The notes: generated by a model from the letters alone, not told the origin. Positions 8,842-18,369 are shown, numbered from the stretch's first letter. The stretch is DNA of 64,000 nucleotides from Opitutaceae bacterium (GCA_016794625.1 JAEUGY010000058.1:1-64000); one strand, 5' to 3'. Numbers and translations: made by a program.

Positions 8842-9277
8842 GCGCCGGGGCTGTCGCCACCCTTCAGGCTGCCCCTAACAAACGCCGCGCACGTTCTCCA
8901 AGCGTTTTCCCTCCGCTGATCGCACGCTCCAGCTCAATCGCCTCCGGGTGGAGGGCGTCGCTCCGTCGACGCCAGGGGACGGTCCCCGAAACACCACGCC
9001 CGACCGTGTGGAAGTACGCGACGCGCAACCGGCGCCGACGGAGCGGCGCCCTCCAAGGGAGAACCCTGCGGGTGACCCGTTGTACGCGAACTAGCTGAGG
9101 CCGCGTGTTTTCAAGCAGCAGCAGATGATCCTCGTAAATAGGGTCCGGGTGGAGGGCGTCGCTCCGTCGACGCCGGGGGAAGGTCCCTGCACCACTATGC
9201 CGGACCGATTTGGTTTCCGCGACGCGCAACCGCCCCCCTTTCAACGGACGGCCCGTCGCCGCAGATAGTCCGCCGGC
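8842..9277. repeat. REPIN-like inverted pair plus a second partial copy
   Basis: No gene was found. A forward arm GGAGGGCGTCGCTCCGTCGA (from 8950) faces an inverted arm ending CGGCGCCCTCC (9031-9054), together with the flank ACGCGCAACC that mirrors GGTTGCGCGT of other copies. A second forward arm lies at 9151-9174, 201 bp further on, with a truncated inverted arm. A partial CTGAGGCCGCGTGTTTTCAA (from about 9093) belongs to the GAGGCC family found at 26360 and elsewhere. Confidence 0.75.
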
Positions 9278-9994
9278 CTACTTCCCCGGCGCGACCCACT
9301 CTGGATTCGGGGTCGCGGCGTACACGCGGAGGCGGCGGACCTCGTGCGGGCTCAGGCCCGTCGCGAGCCAGAGGGAATTCTTGATCAATCCAAAACTCGG
9401 CCAGCGGCCCGTCACCGTGACGCCGTTACACGTCGTCCATACGCGGTCGCCCACGATCTCGAGGCGCAGGGAATACCACGTGTCCGGGGCGAACTCGGTC
9501 ATCTGGCGCGCGACCTGCGTCACGTGTCCCGACCATTTGTCGTGCTCCAGCACGAGCCCCACCGCCCGCGACTTGTAATCCTGATTGGCCCACACCGAAG
9601 CGGCGTAGGCCCGGGGATGCAGCTCCGTGTTCGTCGGCGACACCCGGCAGGCGGCCCACTGACCGGGCGCGCCGCGGCGATAGCGAAAATCGAGCTCGAT
9701 CACGCAGTCACCAAAGACCCCTTCAAACACCAGCACCGGCTGGTGTCCGGGCGTCTCCGTGCTTTCCACCCCTTCCGCTGTCCGCTTCCAGAGGCCGTGG
9801 GCGACACGCACCTTCCAGCCCGGGGCCGCATCGAGACGCTCCTTGGTGTACGTCTCATACTGACGGAAATCCTCCTCCAGCAGCAGCGCGCCCTTGCGGG
9901 CCAGCTGCGCCGAAGCGGACACGGCGGCACACACCGCGACAAAGACACCCCCGATGCGCACGAGCGCCGGCAGGAAACAAGGAAGGATCTTCAT
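9278..9994 (-). CDS. Exported LamG/DUF1080-like protein, paralogue 1
   Basis: A 238-residue exported protein with a signal peptide of about 29 residues. The mature part starts QLARKGALLLEEDFRQYETY and looks like a beta-sandwich of the laminin-G/3-keto-disaccharide hydrolase (DUF1080) type, with motifs VIELDFRYR, AASVWANQDY and WYSLRLEIVGD. Such domains bind or cleave glycans, so a role in handling the locus polysaccharide is likely but unproven. Its ATG overlaps the stop of the paralogue upstream (ATGA), and it is the last gene of the TonB-receptor operon. The two paralogues are clearly a tandem duplication. Confidence 0.7.
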   Translation of the reverse strand: MKILPCFLPALVRIGGVFVAVCAAVSASAQLARKGALLLEEDFRQYETYTKERLDAAPGWKVRVAHGLWKRTAEGVESTETPGHQPVLVFEGVFGDCVIELDFRYRRGAPGQWAACRVSPTNTELHPRAYAASVWANQDYKSRAVGLVLEHDKWSGHVTQVARQMTEFAPDTWYSLRLEIVGDRVWTTCNGVTVTGRWPSFGLIKNSLWLATGLSPHEVRRLRVYAATPNPEWVAPGK

Positions 9995-10689
9995 GGCTTC
10001 GTCTCCGCCTTCTGCGCCCCGTCCGGATTCCGTTCCGCGGCATAAACGCGGAGATTGCGCAGGTCATGTGGGCTCTGGCCGGTTGCGAGCCAGATCGTGG
10101 TCTTCGGAATTCCAAACACGTCATGCGTGCCGGTCGCCCGGATGCCATTACACTCCGCCACGGCCTGGTTTCCCACCAATTCGAGCCGCAGGGTGTACCA
10201 GGTGTCGGGCACGTAGTCGGCCTTCTTGTACGCCACCCGCGTGATCGGACCGTCCCAGACGTCGTTCTCAATCAGGAACCCCCGGCCGCGGGACTTGAAG
10301 TCGACATTCGCCCAGACCGATGCCGCATAACCGCGGGGAAACAGGACGGGGTTGGTCGCGGAAACACGGCAGGCGGCCCACTGACCGGGCACCGCTTGAA
10401 ACCGGAAGTCGACCTCGATGATCACGTCGTTGAACTCGCCCTCATACACGAGCACGGGGCTGTGACCCTTCTCCCAGGTGCTGCGCACGCCGTCCGGCGT
10501 GCGCGACCAAAGACCGTGCGCCACCCGCACCTGCCAGCCCGGCTGCACGGGCAGGCGCTCCTTGGTGTAGGTGGCATGGCGCTGGAAATCCTCCTGCAGC
10601 AGCAGGGCGCCGCGACGCGCCAGCTGGGCCCACGCGTCCACCGGCAGCAGCGACGCGAGGGCAACGAGGGCGCAGAAGGCAGTCTTCAT
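9991..10689 (-). CDS. Exported LamG/DUF1080-like protein, paralogue 2
   Basis: A 232-residue exported protein. The start is the ATG at 10687-10689, giving a signal peptide ending DAWA before QLARRGALLLQEDFQRHATY. The rest aligns along its whole length with the neighbouring 238-residue protein, including HGLWSRTPDGV, PGQWAACRVS, AASVWANVDF and WLATGQSPHDLRNLRVYAA. The fold is probably a single beta-sandwich of LamG/DUF1080 type. It lies 11 bp after the TonB receptor stop, so it is in the receptor operon and may present or trim ligand for it. An open frame extends further upstream into the receptor gene but has no signal peptide and is not used here. Confidence 0.7.
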   Translation of the reverse strand: MKTAFCALVALASLLPVDAWAQLARRGALLLQEDFQRHATYTKERLPVQPGWQVRVAHGLWSRTPDGVRSTWEKGHSPVLVYEGEFNDVIIEVDFRFQAVPGQWAACRVSATNPVLFPRGYAASVWANVDFKSRGRGFLIENDVWDGPITRVAYKKADYVPDTWYTLRLELVGNQAVAECNGIRATGTHDVFGIPKTTIWLATGQSPHDLRNLRVYAAERNPDGAQKAETKP

Positions 10690-10700
10690 GATGCCCAGCC

Positions 10701-13463
10701 TCAGAAGTCCATCGTCACCGACAGGTCGTATTGGGGCGGCATGACATACGAGTAGCGGTAGACATTCGCGCCGCTCGACAAGGTCGTGAAGCTGGTCTTG
10801 CGGATGTCGCCATTCTCCAGGTCGGTCAAGTTCTTCACCCCGGCGCGCACCCGCACCCGGTGACCAAAGATCTTCTGGTCGCGCATCACGTACGCGCTGA
10901 CCAGGTGCGTGCCGCCGCCGACGAGCTCCTGGCCGTTGTTGATGCCGAAGAGGTAGTCGTCGCGCCACGAACCATTCGCCCCCATGCGCACGCCCTTGAG
11001 CGGAGCCCAGCTGTTGCGGGAGAAGGCGTAGTCGACGATCCAGCTCGCGGACCACTCGGCCGCGCGCGCCCCAGTCGGACGGTTCGGCAGGTCGAGGGTG
11101 TCGAGCAGGTTCTTCGCTTCGTTGAGCAGCGCGGGGCTCTCGTTGCCGCGCGAAACGGCGGACTGGTAGTAAGCCCGGAAGTTGGCGAGATCCGGGGTTC
11201 CGGCCACCTTGGCCCGCGCCACGGTGAACCGCAGCTGGAGGCCCGGCAGCGGGCGGACCATGAGGGTCAGGTCGGCTCCTTTCGAACTCTCCGTCGAGGC
11301 GTAGTTGCGCGAGGCGCTGTTCGTGCCGTCGGCGGCGTACTTGTAGGCGGGGTCGCCCGGCAGGATGTTGTTCGGGTTCATCAGATCCTCCAGGTCGTCG
11401 CGGGAAACATCGAGCACGTTGTTCCAGCTGAGCACGACATTCTCGCGATCAATCTCGAAGACACCGACGGACACATTGGCCCGGCCTTCCCAGAAATCGC
11501 CCTTCACGCCGACCTCCTTGCTCTTGCCCTTGATCGGGTCGAACCGGATGCGATCAAAGGTGAGCGCGTCCTGGAAGCGGAACGACTCGCCGTAGGCCGC
11601 GTAGACATTGAGGTCCTTGGAGACCGCGAAGGTCAGACCGCCGCTGAGCGTGGTATTGGCGGCGCGCTGGCCGAAATTCTGCAGGTAGTCGCCCGGCGCG
11701 GCATCGCGGCGGTTCGGCGGGAAGATCTCCTCGCGGTACTTGCCTTCGACGCGCGTGCCCTGGTACTCCCACAGCCGGTTGAAGTCGCGACGCACTCCGA
11801 GGAGCGACTGCAGTCGTCCCTTGAAGTAGCGACCGGTCATCGAGCCGGAGAAGGCCGCCGCCTGCCGCCAGCTCGTGCCCGTGGTGGAACCGCCCCCCGC
11901 CGCGAACAGCCGCAGCGGCTGCATGTCGACCGTGCTCGTGACGGGCAGCGCCGCCGGCTTCATGCGCTCAAACAACGCGCGCGAATAGAACTGCGGATCG
12001 TCGAGGTACACCCGGAGCCGTCCGCGGTCATTGTTGATGTCGACCGAGGTTCGCGTGCCATTGTTGACCGGGGCGACGTTGAAATACTGCCAGCGGACGT
12101 TCTCCTGCTGGTCCTCGAGGTATTCACCGGAAACGACGATGAGCTGCTGCATCCACTTCCAGCGGTCAAAGTTGTAGACCGCGGTGAAGCGGAAGGCATC
12201 GGTCTCCGTACCAAACCGCTTCTGGTCGAGCGTGGTGTCGATGTAGGGCCGGCCGTTGACGTCGACGCTGATGGTATTGCTGAAGAAATTGTCGGTGCGC
12301 TCGGCCTGCTGGTTTTGATGATTGTAGGCCAGCTCAAAGGCGACCGGACCAACGCGCTGCTCAATCACGATCGTGTGGGTGTCAAACGGCCGCGCCTGCC
12401 GGTCAAACGAACCGCGGATGTTGTACTCCTTCGGCAGTCCATTGAGGCGCTTTGTGCCGACGGCCTGTCCGGCGGCATTGCGCATGATGACGTCGAAGTA
12501 CCCCCCTTCGAGCAGGGACGGCGAACCGCCGCCCGGGTTGTTGCCGGAGGCGCGGTCGGCGGCGGGCAGGGTGCTCTGGATGATCCACTGGTTATCTGAG
12601 GTAAAGTAGGTGCCGGCGGAGGAGAACGCCCGGCTGCGGGCCGAGGTCTCGCGCACAAAGACACCGGCGAACCCGCGGGCGTTTTCAAAGTCACCGATCT
12701 CGCCTTCAAGACGGATCTGCGTGTTCTTGAACGGCTGCCAGGTGATCGTGGCGTGCGCCCCCTCCAGACCGTAGGTCGAGGCGTCCTGGAACGTGCGGTC
12801 CTCGCGTTTCACCGCATTGACGCGAAAAGCGAGGTTGTCGCGCAGCTTGCGGTTCACATCCAGCTGCAAGCGGTAGGCCTCCTCGGAGTTGTACTGCGCA
12901 TACACCCGTCCAAAGTTCCGCATCTGCGCGCGCTTCGTGAAGACCGCGCCCTGGCCGCCCGGCTCGACTTCGCCGAAGATGAGCGAGTTGGAGCCCTTGC
13001 CGAAGTCGATGCGCTCGACGTTGTAGGTGTCGGACGGCGCGTACCACCGGAAGTAGTTGCGGCTGACATTGCCGCGCTGGCTGAGTCCGCGGAAGGCGAT
13101 CACGTCCTGCTGCCCGTCGTTCTCCATCACACCGGGGGCGAAGACGCCGGCCACAAAACTCATGACCTCGTCGGCGGTGCCGAGGTTGAGATCCTCCATG
13201 AAGTCGGAGGTGATGGCGTCAATCGACACCGGCACGTCCTTCAACGCCTGCTTCGTGCGGGTGGCGGACAGGGTGTCGTTGGCCGACCAACCCGATTGGG
13301 CGGTGACGGCGAACGGTGAGAGCTGGACGATCTCCTCGCTTGTCTCGGCGGACTTGGTCAAATCGGCACCGGGAGTCGGTGCAAGCTGCCCGGAGGCGGG
13401 CGCGGCGAGGAGGAGCAGGGCCAGGGCGGCTGCTCCCGCAAGTGTGGTGGCAGGGTATTTCAT
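10701..13463 (-). CDS. TonB-dependent outer-membrane receptor
   Basis: A 920-residue receptor. A signal peptide (MKYPATTLAG...APASG) is followed by the short motif EEIVQLSPFAVTAQ, typical of receptors in this bacterial group. The plug domain (about residues 60-180, with AFRGLSQRG and VERIDFGKGSNSLIFG) and a long beta-barrel follow, ending in QYDLSVTMDF with a terminal Phe as expected for outer-membrane barrels. It imports a large ligand, presumably an oligosaccharide of the fucose locus, using TonB energy. The ATG at 13463 was preferred to one five codons upstream because it opens the signal peptide directly. It is co-directional with a larger receptor 45 bp upstream. Confidence 0.88.
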   Translation of the reverse strand: MKYPATTLAGAAALALLLLAAPASGQLAPTPGADLTKSAETSEEIVQLSPFAVTAQSGWSANDTLSATRTKQALKDVPVSIDAITSDFMEDLNLGTADEVMSFVAGVFAPGVMENDGQQDVIAFRGLSQRGNVSRNYFRWYAPSDTYNVERIDFGKGSNSLIFGEVEPGGQGAVFTKRAQMRNFGRVYAQYNSEEAYRLQLDVNRKLRDNLAFRVNAVKREDRTFQDASTYGLEGAHATITWQPFKNTQIRLEGEIGDFENARGFAGVFVRETSARSRAFSSAGTYFTSDNQWIIQSTLPAADRASGNNPGGGSPSLLEGGYFDVIMRNAAGQAVGTKRLNGLPKEYNIRGSFDRQARPFDTHTIVIEQRVGPVAFELAYNHQNQQAERTDNFFSNTISVDVNGRPYIDTTLDQKRFGTETDAFRFTAVYNFDRWKWMQQLIVVSGEYLEDQQENVRWQYFNVAPVNNGTRTSVDINNDRGRLRVYLDDPQFYSRALFERMKPAALPVTSTVDMQPLRLFAAGGGSTTGTSWRQAAAFSGSMTGRYFKGRLQSLLGVRRDFNRLWEYQGTRVEGKYREEIFPPNRRDAAPGDYLQNFGQRAANTTLSGGLTFAVSKDLNVYAAYGESFRFQDALTFDRIRFDPIKGKSKEVGVKGDFWEGRANVSVGVFEIDRENVVLSWNNVLDVSRDDLEDLMNPNNILPGDPAYKYAADGTNSASRNYASTESSKGADLTLMVRPLPGLQLRFTVARAKVAGTPDLANFRAYYQSAVSRGNESPALLNEAKNLLDTLDLPNRPTGARAAEWSASWIVDYAFSRNSWAPLKGVRMGANGSWRDDYLFGINNGQELVGGGTHLVSAYVMRDQKIFGHRVRVRAGVKNLTDLENGDIRKTSFTTLSSGANVYRYSYVMPPQYDLSVTMDF

Positions 13464-13508
13464 GACAGACAAAAGCATGACAGAAGTCAGGGCCGGGTAT
13501 GGCGCCGC

Positions 13509-16496
13509 TCAAAAGCTGAAGGTATTCGTCCAGACCCAGGTGCGGGGCTCCGAGGTGTAGCGTGCGGTGCGGGCTTCGCCGGTGTTTTCATTCGGCAGCA
13601 CCGAGATGTCGTAGGTATTGAACAGATTGTTCACGTTGACCTGGGTGGTCCACTCCATGCGCTTCGCGAACTTGCGCCGGTACGAGATCACCGCGTTGAC
13701 GCGGATGGAGTCATCCAGCGCAAACATGCGCCGCTCCGTCCCGCTGGCCACCCCCGCCGCATTGCGCAGAACCTGCGTATAGGCATAGGTGCGGTCGCCC
13801 GCCCGGTAAAGGGCCGTGCCACCGATGGTCAGTCCGCGCAGAAAGCCCGAGCTCACGCGGTAGCTGTTGGACAGGTTCGCCGAGTACTGCGCGTAGCCGG
13901 AGGTCGGCTCACCCTGCTGCGCGACGACGAGGGAACCCTTGTTCCCGTTCGGATCGGTGAAATTGAGCTGGTGCGCGCTGATCGGCAGCCCATTGCGGCC
14001 CGTGCCCACCGTGGCTCCGGCGGCGTTGCTGGTGTTCAGCCGCAGGGCCGCGGCATTCGTGATGCGGCCGCTATCCGGATCGAGCACGGCAAAGTAGGGG
14101 CTCGACGCGTTGTTCATCATCGCAACCGTCAGCTGGGTGCGCGGCGCGTTCGCGTTGTTCTGCTGCGAAGGATCGACGGCGACCAGCAGCGGGGTGCCAT
14201 CCGAATACGTGACTCCACCCCGGCCGTCCGTGTTGAACTCATCATTGTAGAAGATCGGATACGTCTTGTTCTCGCCCACGGTTCCATCGGTGTACGACAG
14301 CGTGAACCGCGAATCCCAGTTCTTCGTCGGCTTGGCCGTGAGAATGAGCTCGGCGCCTTTCGACGCCCGGGTGACATTGATCCAGTTCTGCGTCGGCTGG
14401 CGTTCGCCATTGATGCCCGGCGGATTGATGTCCTGGCGGACATCGGTCGGGATCGAGACCTGTTCGTCCTCGGAGTCGACCGAGTAAACACTCAACGAGC
14501 CGGAGAACCAGCCCGACGGTGGCGTAAACTTCACCCCCAGCTCGTGGCCGAGGCTCTTGGACGTGCGGGTGACTTCGCCATCCGGGCCAAACTGCACGAT
14601 GTCCGGCGGATTGTAGGCGTTGGAGTAGCCGTAGTACGGACGAAGCCAGTCGTTCAGCTTGAAGTTGACGCCCACGTTCATCGAAGCGGGACTGTTGATC
14701 GAGCGCTTGGAGTCGGCGCGTTCGTAGCGCTTGTTCTCCACATTACTCACCCGGTAGCCAAGCAGCGACGTGAAGCGGTCGTCGAACCAGTCCGTCGTGA
14801 AGGCCCCGAAGTAGGAATCGGTGTAGTTGTACTGGTCCCAGAACGATCCGGTGCCCCGGGCGCCGAGCGGATTGTTCGGCGCCGGCGGCACCTGGTCGAG
14901 GAAGATGCGTTCAGCCAGCACATACGTGGCGGTGCCACCCGCGGCGACGGGAACCGTGAGCGACGAGGCCCGTCGCGGAAACGGCAGCGTGGTCTGCGGA
15001 CCGTCGGTCAGGGCGAACCACTGCACCGGGATGATGGTGCGCCCGATGTTGTTGTTGTTGATCAGCGCCTGGTTGACCACGATGTTGCCGCTCGCGTCGG
15101 CGAGAAAGTAGGTCTGCTGACGGCGGCGGTTGTAGACCGTCTCGTACTGCGTGCCCACGACCGCCTGGGTCCGCGCCCGACCGTTGAAGAGCTCAAACTC
15201 CGTGGCAAAGTTGGCCCGATAGCCGCGGCGCGTGAAACTCTCGTGCGTATTGGCCGGCGTGAAGCCGATCGCATAGGCGTTGTGCGGGTTGTTGTTGCGC
15301 AGGGGTGCGGTGAGATTGGTGAAGTCATTGGTCTCCGCCCGGTCCATCGAGCTGAGGTCATACATGGCCGCGAGCTCCAGCGTGCCCCACCGCCCGAACT
15401 TGTGCTCCACCGAGCCCTCATAACGGATGTTGTCACGATCCTGTCCGAAGTAGGCGCCGCGGAAGCTGTCGACATTGTCCCAGTTCAGAACGCCACCCAT
15501 GATGTCACCCGCCGTGCCCTGGGCGACGAGCAGGCGGAGCCGCTGGCCGTTGCGCGGGTCGGCGGGTGTGGTGACACCGCCGGCGGTGCGGGCCGGGGCG
15601 TTCAGCGTGATGCCCGTGCTCGAATTGATCGTATCCGATTTCTTCATCGACGCTTCGAAGCGCACCGTCGTATCCCGGGTCGCGAGCAGCGCGATCTGGC
15701 CGTAGTAACCCTCGGACCGGGTGGCGAGCAGGAAGCGGGAGTACTTCTGGTCCTCGTTCATCGCGGCGAGCCGGACAGCGAAGCGCCGGTTGCCCCAGCC
15801 ATAGTCGAGCACCCCGCGGATGGAACCATTGTCGTCGGTGCGAAACTGGGCGCGAGCCAGGTTGGAATTGAACCGGGCGCGCTTCGTGATCGAGTTCGTC
15901 ACCCCGCCGCCGCCGACCCCGCCGTTGAGCAGCGATTGAGGTCCCCGCACCACGTCGACCCGCTCCACCGCAAAGGTGTCGTCAATGCCACCGGCGCCGA
16001 AGGAATTCACCCGCATCTGGCCGGAATCGAGTCCGCGAATCTTGATGTTCACGTTGGCGGCCTTGTCGCCCGGCCGGTTGGCCTCGGCCGACCCCGACGG
16101 GTTGGCGCCGCCGACACCGGTGCCGGTGCCATACTCGATCACCATCTCCTCGATCGAGAGCGCGGCAATGTCCTCCATGAACCGCTCGGTGAAGACATCC
16201 GCCGTCACCGGCAGCTTCGCCAGCTCAGCCCGGAAACGCGTCACCGAATTCGTGTTCAACGCCGTGTAGCTGTCGCTGCCGTCCGAGATCACCGTGAACG
16301 GGCTCAGCTCAACCAGCTCCTCGGTGCGTCCCCGCGGATCGGTCGAAACCGGCGCAGGCGCAGGCGCGGGCGCGGGAGCCACGGTTTGCGCGGCCAGCGG
16401 GCTTAGACAGAGGCATGCGGCGGCCAGGCGGGACGCCAAGGCAGCCAGGGAGGCAGGGAAGCGGAAAGGCCGGGTGGAAGTAGGGTTGGGGGTCAT
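13509..16496 (-). CDS. TonB-dependent outer-membrane receptor, first gene of operon
   Basis: A 995-residue receptor. The signal peptide (to about residue 35, LSPLAAQ) precedes EELVELSPFTVISD, a plug domain (IKIRGLDSG, VERVDVVRGPQSLLNGGVGGGGV) and a barrel ending in TWVWTNTFSF with a terminal Phe. It is the first gene of a four-gene minus-strand operon of two receptors and two exported LamG-like proteins. The operator candidate at 16614-16634 lies 118 bp before its start. Receptors of this type bring oligosaccharides or other large ligands across the outer membrane. The ligand is inferred to be a fucose-containing glycan from the neighbours; no SusD-like partner is present. Confidence 0.9.
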   Translation of the reverse strand: MTPNPTSTRPFRFPASLAALASRLAAACLCLSPLAAQTVAPAPAPAPAPVSTDPRGRTEELVELSPFTVISDGSDSYTALNTNSVTRFRAELAKLPVTADVFTERFMEDIAALSIEEMVIEYGTGTGVGGANPSGSAEANRPGDKAANVNIKIRGLDSGQMRVNSFGAGGIDDTFAVERVDVVRGPQSLLNGGVGGGGVTNSITKRARFNSNLARAQFRTDDNGSIRGVLDYGWGNRRFAVRLAAMNEDQKYSRFLLATRSEGYYGQIALLATRDTTVRFEASMKKSDTINSSTGITLNAPARTAGGVTTPADPRNGQRLRLLVAQGTAGDIMGGVLNWDNVDSFRGAYFGQDRDNIRYEGSVEHKFGRWGTLELAAMYDLSSMDRAETNDFTNLTAPLRNNNPHNAYAIGFTPANTHESFTRRGYRANFATEFELFNGRARTQAVVGTQYETVYNRRRQQTYFLADASGNIVVNQALINNNNIGRTIIPVQWFALTDGPQTTLPFPRRASSLTVPVAAGGTATYVLAERIFLDQVPPAPNNPLGARGTGSFWDQYNYTDSYFGAFTTDWFDDRFTSLLGYRVSNVENKRYERADSKRSINSPASMNVGVNFKLNDWLRPYYGYSNAYNPPDIVQFGPDGEVTRTSKSLGHELGVKFTPPSGWFSGSLSVYSVDSEDEQVSIPTDVRQDINPPGINGERQPTQNWINVTRASKGAELILTAKPTKNWDSRFTLSYTDGTVGENKTYPIFYNDEFNTDGRGGVTYSDGTPLLVAVDPSQQNNANAPRTQLTVAMMNNASSPYFAVLDPDSGRITNAAALRLNTSNAAGATVGTGRNGLPISAHQLNFTDPNGNKGSLVVAQQGEPTSGYAQYSANLSNSYRVSSGFLRGLTIGGTALYRAGDRTYAYTQVLRNAAGVASGTERRMFALDDSIRVNAVISYRRKFAKRMEWTTQVNVNNLFNTYDISVLPNENTGEARTARYTSEPRTWVWTNTFSF

Positions 16497-16613
16497 GGTC
16501 GGGGCGGGGTCAGTCTCTGGATCGGGGTGTCAGGCGCAGGGCAGGACCTCCAACCCGGGCACCGGCTCCAGGAAGCCGCTGCCCCAGGGGAAAAGGCGGG
16601 GGTGATGCTCAGT

Positions 16614-16634
16614 GCGATAGGTACACCGATATAT
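16614..16634 (-). promoter_or_regulatory. Operator candidate D of the fucose locus
   Basis: On the minus strand the core reads TATATCGGTGTACCTATCG (16615-16633). It matches the site at 24536-24556 at 17 of 21 positions. It lies upstream of the TonB-receptor operon and probably controls it. Confidence 0.6.
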
Positions 16635-16789
16635 ATGTGAATATTCCCGGCAAGCTTTTTTTGACCTCCCCGGTTCGCGGTGACAGGCTGCGTCGATCAA
16701 CCGCCACGCAGGTTTTGCCACCGACAGCGGGGCCCGGGGGTGCCGGGTGCGACCGGTGCCTGAATTCTCCTTGACCGACCCGCCTTAAA

Positions 16790-16810
16790 CTATATCGGTC
16801 TGTATATCAG
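16790..16810 (+). promoter_or_regulatory. Operator candidate B, abutting the mutarotase start codon
   Basis: The core TATATCGGTCTGTATATCA (16791-16809) fits the pattern TATAYCG, eight or nine bases, TATC of sites A, C and D. It ends at the base before the ATG at 16811, so there is no room for a normal Shine-Dalgarno site. This suggests a leaderless or near-leaderless transcript. A TTGACC box lies at 16771-16776. Confidence 0.6.
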
Positions 16811-17245
16811 ATGCTAAAAACCCCTTTGCTTCACCCCGAGATCCTGCGCGCCCTCGCGAGTGCCGGCCATGGCTCGCGCGTTCTGATTTCCGACGGAAAC
16901 TACCCGCTCAGCACGGCCACTCCCGCCACCGCGGCCCGGGTGTACCTTAATTTGCGGCCCGGCTGCCTGACGGTGACCGAGGTGCTGGCGACGCTCGCCA
17001 CGGTGCTGCCCATCGAGTCGGCGCTCGGCATGCAGACCCGAGACGGCCGCGAGGCACCCATCCATCGTGAGATCGCGGAGCTGCTGGGTTCCGCGGTGCC
17101 CTTTGTGCTCAAGCCGCGCATGGACTTTTACGGGGAGGCGCGCAGCGCCGACACCGCGCTGGCCATCGCCACGGGAGAACAGCGGCGTTTTGCCAATGTA
17201 CTTCTGACGATCGGGGTGGTGCGTCTGCCGGACGATCAAAGCTGA
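16811..17245 (+). CDS. fucU: L-fucose mutarotase-like protein (RbsD/FucU family)
   Basis: A 144-residue cytoplasmic protein of the RbsD/FucU family, which interconverts alpha and beta anomers of L-fucose or ribose. The N-terminus MLKTPLLHPEILRALASAGH followed by GSRVLISDGNYPL matches the family start, with the His of AGHG and Asp of SDGN at active-site positions. The C-terminal part (FYGEARSADTALAIATGE) also fits. The length is the family norm, so the ATG directly after the operator candidate is the real start. It is followed 7 bp later by an aldo/keto reductase gene. FucU is preferred to RbsD because fucosidases surround it. Confidence 0.85.
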   Translation: MLKTPLLHPEILRALASAGHGSRVLISDGNYPLSTATPATAARVYLNLRPGCLTVTEVLATLATVLPIESALGMQTRDGREAPIHREIAELLGSAVPFVLKPRMDFYGEARSADTALAIATGEQRRFANVLLTIGVVRLPDDQS

Positions 17246-17252
17246 GCGTCCC

Positions 17253-18320
17253 ATGCAATCGAGCACGTCGATCCTGCCGCAGCGACCCTGCGGGCGAAGT
17301 GGCCTGAGCCTGCCGGTCCTCGGGCTCGGCACCTGGTCGTTTGGCGGCGGGAATTATTGGGGGCCCCAGGATCAGGGCGATGTCAACGCGGTCGTGGAGC
17401 ACGCGCTCGACCAGGGCATCACCTACTTCGACACGGCGGAGATGTACAACGCCGGCGCGAGCGAAACCTCGCTCGGTCTGGCGCTCCGGGGCCGGCGGGA
17501 CCGCGCCGTCATCGGCAGCAAGATCAGTCCCGGGCACACCCGCCCCGCCACCTTGCGGCTGCGCTGCGAGGCCAGTCTGCGCCGGCTCGGCACCGAGTGG
17601 ATCGATCTCTACATGGTCCACTGGCCGATCCACGCGGGCTCGATCCGGCACTTCACGGACGATGCCGACCTGATCGCCAACCCGCCCTCCGTCGCGGAGG
17701 CCTTCCTGACGCTTTCCGCCCTGCAGAAGGAGGGCAAGATCCGCTACATCGGTGTCAGCAATTTTGGACCGCGGCAGATGGCGGAGGTGCGCGACCTCGG
17801 CGTGCCCATCGCCGTGAACGAGCTGCCCTACAATCTGCTCATGCGCGGCATCGAGACGGACATTGTGCCGTACTGCCGGCTGCACGGAATCGGTATCCTA
17901 GGATACATGACGCTGATGCAGGGGGTGCTCGCAGGCGACTTCGAGTCGTTCGACGCGCTCCCGCCGATGCGGACCCGGACCCGGCACTTCTCTTCGCAAC
18001 GCAGCGCGTCGCGTCACGGCGAAAACGGCTTTGAGCCGGAGACCTGGAGCGCCCTCGAGGGCATCCGCCAGATCGCCCGGGAGGAGGGAATTCCGCTCGC
18101 CGACCTGGCCATCGCCTGGGCTCTGAGCAATCCCGACATTTCCTGCGTGCTCGCCGGCTGCCGTACGCTCACCCAGCTCGAAGAGAATACGCGCGCCGTG
18201 CATCGTCGCCTGGAGCCCGGGGTGTTGCGACGGCTGAATGCGGCGACCGAAGAGGTGCGCCGCCTGCTTGGCCCGAACCCTGACTACTACCAGGGCCTGG
18301 CCGACACCCGCTCGTGGTGA
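17253..18320 (+). CDS. Aldo/keto reductase, possible L-fucose dehydrogenase
   Basis: A 355-residue NAD(P)-dependent aldo/keto reductase with the full catalytic tetrad visible: Asp in TYFDTAEMY, Tyr in the same motif, Lys in VIGSKIS and His in LYMVHWP. The C-terminal cofactor segment CVLAGCRTLTQLEEN is also present. Members of this superfamily include D-threo-aldose (L-fucose) 1-dehydrogenase. Placed between the FucU mutarotase and an MFS sugar transporter, oxidation of L-fucose to its lactone is a reasonable guess. Lyxose, galactose or inositol oxidation cannot be excluded. It is the second gene of the mutarotase operon. Confidence 0.8.
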   Translation: MQSSTSILPQRPCGRSGLSLPVLGLGTWSFGGGNYWGPQDQGDVNAVVEHALDQGITYFDTAEMYNAGASETSLGLALRGRRDRAVIGSKISPGHTRPATLRLRCEASLRRLGTEWIDLYMVHWPIHAGSIRHFTDDADLIANPPSVAEAFLTLSALQKEGKIRYIGVSNFGPRQMAEVRDLGVPIAVNELPYNLLMRGIETDIVPYCRLHGIGILGYMTLMQGVLAGDFESFDALPPMRTRTRHFSSQRSASRHGENGFEPETWSALEGIRQIAREEGIPLADLAIAWALSNPDISCVLAGCRTLTQLEENTRAVHRRLEPGVLRRLNAATEEVRRLLGPNPDYYQGLADTRSW

Positions 18321-18369
18321 GCGGCGGTTTGTCCCCGTCCGCGTCTCCCTTTCGTTCGTCCCCCACCCC

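Larger units (their letters stand above)
16497..16810. promoter_or_regulatory. Divergent promoter region between receptor operon and mutarotase
   Basis: Non-coding, 314 bp, between divergently transcribed units. It holds two operator candidates, 16614-16634 (minus) and 16790-16810 (plus), and a TTGACC box at 16771-16776. Nothing else was recognised. Confidence 0.6.

Noticed and set aside
13971..16406. An 811-codon plus-strand open frame opposite the large TonB receptor
   Set aside because: Arg/Val/Gly-rich with no motif; the receptor on the minus strand has a signal peptide, plug and barrel.
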